NCBI GenBank assembly: GCA_002417905.1
Contig: DIDB01000015.1
Location: 23,845 to 34,035, forward strand
Reading direction: 5' to 3'
Source: Pseudomonadaceae bacterium UBA5811
GTDB taxonomy: Bacteria > Pseudomonadota > Gammaproteobacteria > Pseudomonadales > Pseudomonadaceae
DNA length: 10,191 bases
The notes beneath the pieces are model-generated. The model was given only the letters and a program-made list of their open reading frames with translations, was not told where the DNA came from and made no database searches. Shown here piece after piece: positions 5,581 through 10,191 of the stretch. Position 1 is the first letter of the stretch, and each line of letters begins with the position of its first letter. The position numbers were made by a program, and so were the translations under genes.

Positions 5581-6189
5581 TCAGCCGGGTAGCGCCACCT
5601 CACGCCACTCGCCCGGCTGCAGCCCATCCAGCTGCCAGGGGCCAATCTGTACCCGTACCAGACGCAGGGTTGGCAGGCCAACTGCGGCCGTCATCCGCCG
5701 TACCTGACGGTTACGGCCCTCCCGGATGCTCAGCTCCAGCCAGGCGGTAGGTACAGTTTTACGGAAGCGTACCGGTGGCTGCCGGGGCCAGAGCAGCGGC
5801 TCATCAATCGGGCGGACTTCCGCCGGCCGGGTCGGTCCGTCATTCAGCACAACCCCCTCCCGTAACTGCTGCAGCTGTACGGCGTCCGGAATACCCTCCA
5901 CCTGAACCCAGTACATTTTGGGCAATTTGTGCCGGGGATCAGCAATCCGGGCCTGCAGTGCCCCGTCATTGGTCAGCAGCAGCAACCCTTCGCTGTCCCG
6001 GTCCAGCCTCCCGGCCGGATAGACCCCCGGCACCGGAATAAAGTCCTTGAGTGTGGAACGCCCCCCCCCATCGCTGAACTGGGTCAGCACATCAAACGGC
6101 TTGTTGAACAGCAGCAGCTTTGGACAGGCCGGCTGAACTCTGGCCCGGCGCAATGGAGCAATGACAGGAGGACGGGAACGGTGCTTCAT
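5581..6189 (-). CDS. rluE: RluE, 23S rRNA pseudouridine synthase
   Basis: A 202-residue RsuA/RluB-E family pseudouridine synthase closely matching E. coli RluE, which converts U2457 of 23S rRNA. Landmarks are [14 protein letters not shown] (about 25-38), the catalytic loop [17 protein letters not shown] with nucleophile D63, [17 protein letters not shown], and [10 protein letters not shown] near the end. Like RluE it has no N-terminal S4 domain; instead it has a basic leader of about 24 residues before the core. A TTG codon two codons upstream is possible, but the ATG is preferred as the standard start; neither has a strong Shine-Dalgarno. Codons for G41-G43 form a run of nine G (minus strand). 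It lies 65 bases downstream of the c-di-GMP gene on the same strand with no terminator between them, so co-transcription is likely. Confidence 0.93.
   Translation of the reverse strand: MKHRSRPPVIAPLRRARVQPACPKLLLFNKPFDVLTQFSDGGGRSTLKDFIPVPGVYPAGRLDRDSEGLLLLTNDGALQARIADPRHKLPKMYWVQVEGIPDAVQLQQLREGVVLNDGPTRPAEVRPIDEPLLWPRQPPVRFRKTVPTAWLELSIREGRNRQVRRMTAAVGLPTLRLVRVQIGPWQLDGLQPGEWREVALPG
6061..6069. repeat. Nine-base C/G homopolymer inside rluE
   Basis: Nine consecutive C on the plus strand encode three glycines (GGG GGG GGG) early in rluE, between the FNKPFDV motif and STLKDF. Runs of this length are prone to polymerase slippage, and gain or loss of one base would truncate RluE before its catalytic aspartate. 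The frame is intact here. Confidence 0.9.
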
Positions 6190-6254
6190 GGACAATCCGG
6201 CAGGCCAGCAAAAACACAGATCCTAAGAGCCCTTCGCGCCAGCGTCCACCCGGC

Positions 6255-9233
6255 TCAGGCGGAAGCTGGCTGCAACAGCAGCCGGAGCTGCTCTTCCGGC
6301 ACAGGCCGGCTGAACAGGTAGCCCTGCAGCCAGGTACAGGACATGCCAGCCAGCAGGCGGGCCTGCCGCTGCGTTTCAACCCCTTCCGCCACCACCTGGA
6401 TATCCAGGCGACTGGCCAGACTGAGAATGGCCCGGACCAGCTCCAGATTGAAAGCCGAATCCTCCATCTCCTGGACAAAACCCTTGTCGATTTTCAGCTG
6501 GTCAACCGGAAAATCCTTGATGTTATTCAGACTGGAATAGCCCGTGCCAAAATCATCAATGGCAATGCCAATCCCTGCCTGTTTCAGTTCACGGATAAAG
6601 GTCAGCGCCTGCTCCCGGTTCCGGACCAGAGTGCTTTCAGTAAACTCCAGGGTCAGTCTTGAGCCTGGCAATCCGGTTTTTTCCAGCACATTCAGAACCT
6701 GGCTGGCAAAACGCTCATCGGCCAGCTGGACGGCCGAAACATTTACCGATACATCAAGTGGTGGCTGACGCAGGGTATCGAAGGTCTGGATCTGACGGCA
6801 GGCCAGTTCCAGCAGCTCCAGCCCCATGGGCACAATCAGGCCACTTTCTTCGGCGACCGGAATAAAGCTGTCCGGATAGACCAGCTGGCCGTCACGGTTC
6901 CAGCGCACCAGGGCCTCTACCCCCTCCACAACATGGGTATCCGCATTCACAATGGGCTGGTAATAAAGGAGAAACTGCTGGTTTTTCAGTCCACTGCGAA
7001 TGCTGTTTTCCAGATCCAGCCGCAGCAGGGCTGCATCGTCAGCCACCCGGGAAAAAAAGTGATAGCGGTTGCGGCCATCACGTTTTGAGCGGTACATGGC
7101 TGTATCCGCCAGTTGCAGCAAGGTCTCCCCATCCTCGGCATCATCCGGGTACAACGCAATTCCGAGGCTGATTGTCACATTCAGGTCATGCCCCTGAAGC
7201 CGGTATGGCACGGCCACCTCCCGGACAATCCGTCTGGCAATGGCCTGCACGCTCCGCTCACTGCTGACTCCCACCAGCAGCATGATGAATTCATCCCCGC
7301 CCTGGCGGCAGATGGTGTCCGTCTTGCGCAGCGCATGCACCAGACGCCGGCTGACATGACGCAGCAGCTCATCGCCTACCGCATGACCCAGCGAGTCATT
7401 GATGTTTTTGAAGTGATCCAGGTCCATATAGATCACCGCAAACTTCAGGTGCTCCCGCTGACAAAGCTCCCGGGCCTGCTGCAGGCGATCCTGAAGCAGC
7501 ATCCGGTTGGGCAGGCCGGTCAGGGCATCATGATGGGCCATGTACGTCATTTTCTGGCTTAGTGCCCGGGACTGGGAAACATCCTGAAAGACCATCACCG
7601 CCCCCAGCAGCTCGCCCTCGGCGGTCAGGATCGGCGCCACCGAATCCTGCACGGCCAGGGTACTTCCGGCCCGCTGGTGCAGCAGGGTATTTTCCGGCAG
7701 GCCACAGACCTTGCGATCCGTCAGCGTCCAGTGCACCGGACTGGGCACCGGTTCGCCCGTATCCTGGTCCAGCAGCCTCATCACCCGGTCAAAAGGCTGC
7801 CCTTCTGCTTCATCAGCCCGCCAGCCTGACATGTTCTCCGCTGCCGGATTCAGGTAGGTAATCCGGCCATGGGGATCCGTAGTCACCACGCCATCACCAA
7901 TGGAATGCAGCGTGACCTGCAGCAGCTTGCGCTCGTTCTCCAGGGCACCGGCCAGGCGTTTCTGTTCGGTGACATCATCCATTACGGTCAGACTGTGCAC
8001 GATCTGCCCGTCATCATCCGTTTCCCAGATGGCCGACAGCAGCACCTGAAGACGCTCACCGGCACGGGTCTCCAGCTGGACCTCCAGATCACGGATACCA
8101 CCATTCTTCTGGCTCTGCGGAATGAGCTCATGCAGGATGCGCCGCCGGGATTCGGGTGCCATAAACGTCACGGACAGCTGGCCAATGACCTCATCCCGCT
8201 GATAGCCAAGCTTCTCCAGCCAGGTATCACTGACATTAACCAGCCGCCCCTGCGGATCAATGGAATGCATCATGGCCGGTGTTTTCAGATACAGATGCTG
8301 ATAATGACGGGCGACCTCACTGGCCCGGCGCAGGCTGTTCCGCATCTGCTCCACTCCGGCCCCGACAAAGGCGGGTGGTACCAGGGTCAGGGCAAACGGC
8401 AGATAAAACAGGGCAGCAGACCCCTGGAGTGAACGGGGCACGGGCTCGAACAGGCCAGCATCCACCTGCAGGATGACACACAGGGAAGCCAGCAGCACCG
8501 CCAGGGCAGCGCCGGCAAAACCACCCAGATGGGCCGTGAAAATCAGGGGCAGCGCCACATAAACAAAGGGGTAAGGCAGGTAGACCGGCGCCAGACAGGA
8601 CACCAGACCAACCCCCAGCAATGCGGCCAGCAGTGGCAGGCACCGCCGGAAAGGCCGGGGCCATAACCGGCCAGCGGGCCGGACACAGCAATACAGCGCC
8701 AGCGGCAGTACCGTCACCATGCCAATAAAACTGCCCTCAAACAGCTGGATGGCCCGACCGGCCAGTGGCTCGCTGGCAAACCGGGGCAGACTGCCCAGCA
8801 CCAGCGTCCCCAGCCCGGCACCCGCCAGCGGCGGCAACAGGGCAACCAGCCCATAGAGCTTCAGCAGCTCACGGCGCTCACAAAGACAGGCGGCCAGATC
8901 GCAGCGGCCCAGCAGCCAGCTGGCCAGCAGCATTTCCAGCAGATTGCCCGGCAGAAAAGCCAGCACCTGCAGCAAGGGCGCTCCAGCCAGCGTACCGGCC
9001 AGGGTTTCAGCCAGTACAATGCAGGACAGCAGGAGCGGCCAGCGCGGCCACGGCCTCTTCAGCAGGACAAAAGCCCCCAGGGCATTGGCATACCAGACCG
9101 CCGCAATACTCTCTCCCCGGCCGGACAACAGAATGCCCAGCAGGGCTACTCCCAGAAACACCGTAAACATCAGGACGCCGTACCGGAGCGGTGCAAGCCA
9201 CTCCGGCAGCAGCGGGCAGGCAATTTTTTTCAT
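6255..9233 (-). CDS. Membrane-bound MASE1-PAS-PAS-GGDEF-EAL cyclic-di-GMP signalling protein
   Basis: A 992-residue sensor protein of the inner membrane. Residues about 15-295 are hydrophobic with some eight to ten membrane segments and look like a MASE1 sensory domain. Two PAS domains follow (about 305-425 and 432-555, the first ending DDVTEQKRL), then GGDEF (about 562-725) and EAL (about 740-988). The cyclase motif GGDEF (645-649) is intact, with an RxxD inhibitory site (R636-D639) exactly five residues before it. The phosphodiesterase motifs are also intact: E773-A-L, N831, LEFTES (E863), DDFGTGYSS (D893, D894), K914, E950 and E953 (EGVE), Q970. It may therefore make and break c-di-GMP, although many such proteins use one activity only. 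The start ATG overlaps an upstream ORF stop (ATGA) and has a weak ribosome site. What the membrane or PAS domains sense is unknown. Confidence 0.94.
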   Translation of the reverse strand: MKKIACPLLPEWLAPLRYGVLMFTVFLGVALLGILLSGRGESIAAVWYANALGAFVLLKRPWPRWPLLLSCIVLAETLAGTLAGAPLLQVLAFLPGNLLEMLLASWLLGRCDLAACLCERRELLKLYGLVALLPPLAGAGLGTLVLGSLPRFASEPLAGRAIQLFEGSFIGMVTVLPLALYCCVRPAGRLWPRPFRRCLPLLAALLGVGLVSCLAPVYLPYPFVYVALPLIFTAHLGGFAGAALAVLLASLCVILQVDAGLFEPVPRSLQGSAALFYLPFALTLVPPAFVGAGVEQMRNSLRRASEVARHYQHLYLKTPAMMHSIDPQGRLVNVSDTWLEKLGYQRDEVIGQLSVTFMAPESRRRILHELIPQSQKNGGIRDLEVQLETRAGERLQVLLSAIWETDDDGQIVHSLTVMDDVTEQKRLAGALENERKLLQVTLHSIGDGVVTTDPHGRITYLNPAAENMSGWRADEAEGQPFDRVMRLLDQDTGEPVPSPVHWTLTDRKVCGLPENTLLHQRAGSTLAVQDSVAPILTAEGELLGAVMVFQDVSQSRALSQKMTYMAHHDALTGLPNRMLLQDRLQQARELCQREHLKFAVIYMDLDHFKNINDSLGHAVGDELLRHVSRRLVHALRKTDTICRQGGDEFIMLLVGVSSERSVQAIARRIVREVAVPYRLQGHDLNVTISLGIALYPDDAEDGETLLQLADTAMYRSKRDGRNRYHFFSRVADDAALLRLDLENSIRSGLKNQQFLLYYQPIVNADTHVVEGVEALVRWNRDGQLVYPDSFIPVAEESGLIVPMGLELLELACRQIQTFDTLRQPPLDVSVNVSAVQLADERFASQVLNVLEKTGLPGSRLTLEFTESTLVRNREQALTFIRELKQAGIGIAIDDFGTGYSSLNNIKDFPVDQLKIDKGFVQEMEDSAFNLELVRAILSLASRLDIQVVAEGVETQRQARLLAGMSCTWLQGYLFSRPVPEEQLRLLLQPASA

Positions 9234-9505
9234 ATCCAGCGCCAGGTCCGTACAGCCAGGGCCACCCCACCATGTCTGGCGGACCGGCCATTTTCTTGTT
9301 CGGGAAATACTTCAGCCCCTTTCTCCAAGGGTAGTGCCCATCTGACCAGACAGACCAGTTTTTCCCGGCCCTGATGTCGCGCCCTGAATGCCAGAGCGGC
9401 TGTCCGCCAAGAACATCTGCTGCAGCACACCACCACAAACCGGGTCATACCAGTCATTCTCTTGCCAGAGCCCCGGCTTCCTGAGCAGGCCCACAGCGGG
9501 TTCAT
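9230..9505 (-). CDS. Doubtful small ORF coupled by ATGA to the c-di-GMP gene
   Basis: A 91-residue ORF starting MNPLWACSGSRGSGK whose TGA overlaps the ATG of the GGDEF-EAL gene by the ATGA arrangement common in coupled genes. A GGGG lies 6 bases before the ATG. The product is basic, with Cys residues clustered in CCSRCSW and many Trp and Arg. It resembles nothing I know, has no membrane segment, and uses codons unlike the neighbours (three AGA, plus AGG and CTA). A second minus-strand ORF (9312-9542) reads the same bases in another frame, so at most one is real, or both are remains of a decayed gene. Confidence 0.2.
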   Translation of the reverse strand: MNPLWACSGSRGSGKRMTGMTRFVVVCCSRCSWRTAALAFRARHQGREKLVCLVRWALPLEKGAEVFPEQENGRSARHGGVALAVRTWRWI

Positions 9506-9528
9506 GCAATACCCCGAACAAATGATTG
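9234..9528. other. Segment between aas and the c-di-GMP gene without a convincing gene
   Basis: About 295 bases with no recognised protein, RNA, strong promoter or terminator on either strand. The composition is less GC-biased at third codon positions than in the neighbours in any frame. The only structure is two overlapping minus-strand ORFs and a weak CCCTT/AAGGG repeat on the minus strand without a T run. No stop to transcription from aas is visible, so read-through into the c-di-GMP gene is possible. Confidence 0.6.
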
Positions 9529-9542
9529 TTAGCCTGGCTCAT
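9312..9542 (-). CDS. Doubtful small ORF overlapping the aas stop codon
   Basis: A 76-residue ORF (starting MSQANNHLFGVLHEPAVGLL) whose ATG lies 14 bases inside the end of aas, so it could be translated by re-initiation after the aas stop. A GGAG directly abuts the ATG with no spacer, which is poor as a ribosome site. The first 45 or so residues look protein-like (aliphatic and aromatic residues with charged turns); the rest is Gly/Ser/Thr-rich and looks out of frame. One reading is a gene whose frame shifts midway into the 9230-9505 ORF. No family is recognised. Confidence 0.2.
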   Translation of the reverse strand: MSQANNHLFGVLHEPAVGLLRKPGLWQENDWYDPVCGGVLQQMFLADSRSGIQGATSGPGKTGLSGQMGTTLGERG

Positions 9543-10191
9543 CTCCGCGGGGTGCCCGGCGGGCAGCAACCTCCCGGGCCGTGGCCAGATCCAGCTTGCC
9601 AGAGCCCAGTCTGGGCAGAACCTCCACCTGCAGCCAGGCTCCGGGCAGCATCCGTGGCGGGTAGCCGCCAGCCAGCAGACGCTGTCTCAGCCGGGGCACC
9701 TCCAGAGGCCGGTCATGGAGCAGTACAATGCGCTCCCCCTTGCGGCTGTCCGGAATGGCCACTGCCATGATTTCGGTATCCGGGCTGTCCAGCAGCGGGC
9801 GGATGGCGGCCTCCACTGCGGCCAGGCCTACCATTTCCCCCCCGATCCGGGCAAAGCGGGAGTAGCGGTCAACCAGCGTCAGGAAGCCATCTTCATCCAG
9901 ATGCCCCCGGTCACCCGTGACATACCAGCGCACCCCGTCAATCTCCCGGATAACCCGGGCGGTCTGCTGCGGATCATGCAGATAGCCCTGCATGATCTGT
10001 GGTCCGGCCACCAGAATCATCCCGTCCTCGCCTGTGGCCAGTGGCGCCAGCGTTCCCGGATCCACAATTTCCAGCAGCGTGCCCGGCAGCGGCAGGCCCA
10101 CGGTACCGGGCCGGCTGCCATGCTGGACCTGCAGATAGTTCACATCCACGGCATCCGGCAGGTTGACCGCAACCACTGAGGCTGTTTCCGG
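9529..10191 (-). CDS. aas: Aas-type acyl-ACP synthetase / lysophospholipid acyltransferase, C-terminal part (cut by window edge)
   Basis: The last 220 residues of an AMP-forming acyl-activating enzyme; the frame is open to the right edge. The segment opens with PETASVVAVNLPDA, the end of the TE motif, followed by RPGTVGLPLPG. The core hinge WYVTGDRGHLDEDGF is present with D94 of the visible segment, then DRYSRFARIGGEMVGLAAVE and the C-terminal catalytic lysine in LGSGKLD (K199). The pattern FAxIxGEMVxLxxVE is typical of Aas, which activates fatty acids on bound acyl carrier protein and re-acylates 2-acyl-lysophosphatidylethanolamine at the inner membrane. The acyltransferase half, and any transporter-like N-terminal domain seen in longer homologues, would lie outside the window, so a stand-alone acyl-ACP/acyl-CoA synthetase cannot be excluded. 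No terminator follows the TAA. Confidence 0.82.
   Translation of the reverse strand, partial: PETASVVAVNLPDAVDVNYLQVQHGSRPGTVGLPLPGTLLEIVDPGTLAPLATGEDGMILVAGPQIMQGYLHDPQQTARVIREIDGVRWYVTGDRGHLDEDGFLTLVDRYSRFARIGGEMVGLAAVEAAIRPLLDSPDTEIMAVAIPDSRKGERIVLLHDRPLEVPRLRQRLLAGGYPPRMLPGAWLQVEVLPRLGSGKLDLATAREVAARRAPRGDEPG

Noticed and set aside
7869..8432. A 187-codon plus-strand ORF
   Set aside because: It lies antisense to the PAS region of the GGDEF-EAL gene, whose conserved domains fix the real frame.
9007..9438. A 143-codon minus-strand ORF overlapping the start of the c-di-GMP gene
   Set aside because: Most of it reads the MASE1-coding region in the wrong frame; there is no family resemblance and no good ribosome site.
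9526..10179. A 217-codon plus-strand ORF
   Set aside because: It lies antisense to the Aas-type synthetase, which has recognisable motifs throughout.

Overview
The window is a GC-rich stretch of what looks like an ordinary gammaproteobacterial chromosome, probably of the Pseudomonadales/Oceanospirillales kind. The protein families match closely what I remember of the Escherichia coli and Pseudomonas versions (RlmB, RNase R, FieF, a DecR-like Lrp/AsnC regulator, RluE, Aas). The order rlmB-rnr next to a leucine tRNA is also, from memory, a Pseudomonas-type arrangement. No phage genes, insertion sequences, CRISPR arrays or attachment-site duplications were seen.

Left part (1-2855, minus strand): an rnr-rlmB operon. 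RNase R is complete and its stop codon overlaps the start of rlmB in an ATGA, so the exoribonuclease and the 23S rRNA methyltransferase are probably translationally coupled. rlmB runs off the left edge. A short divergent region (2856-3031) carries a near-consensus sigma-70 promoter for two tandem tRNA-Leu(CAG) genes (3032-3118 and 3226-3312), followed by a strong intrinsic terminator. The two tRNAs differ only by a compensatory base pair in the long variable arm.

Middle (3346-5574, plus strand): a region with a perfect 14-bp palindrome and two -10-like hexamers, then a 24-codon leader ORF whose stop overlaps the start of fieF, a cation-diffusion-facilitator metal exporter with all three metal sites. 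Next come an Lrp/AsnC-family regulator with its own candidate promoter and operator, and a small Ser/Thr-rich coiled-coil protein resembling the FlxA-like family.

Right part (5581-10191, minus strand): reading leftward, the C-terminal end of an Aas-type acyl-ACP synthetase; about 300 bases with no convincing gene but two suggestive small ORFs that overlap both neighbours; a large MASE1-PAS-PAS-GGDEF-EAL cyclic-di-GMP protein with both catalytic motifs and the inhibitory I-site intact; and rluE, a 23S rRNA pseudouridine synthase with a nine-G homopolymer in its coding sequence. rluE converges on the FlxA-like gene, with six bases between the stop codons and no terminator visible.

Functionally this is mostly housekeeping: RNA decay and rRNA modification, leucine tRNA supply, metal efflux, amino-acid-type regulation, c-di-GMP signalling and phospholipid repair. 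I found no clear undescribed multi-gene system. The best leads are small: the coupled leader ORF and palindrome in front of fieF, the tRNA pair with its structured spacer, the G9 tract in rluE, and the unexplained segment between aas and the c-di-GMP gene.
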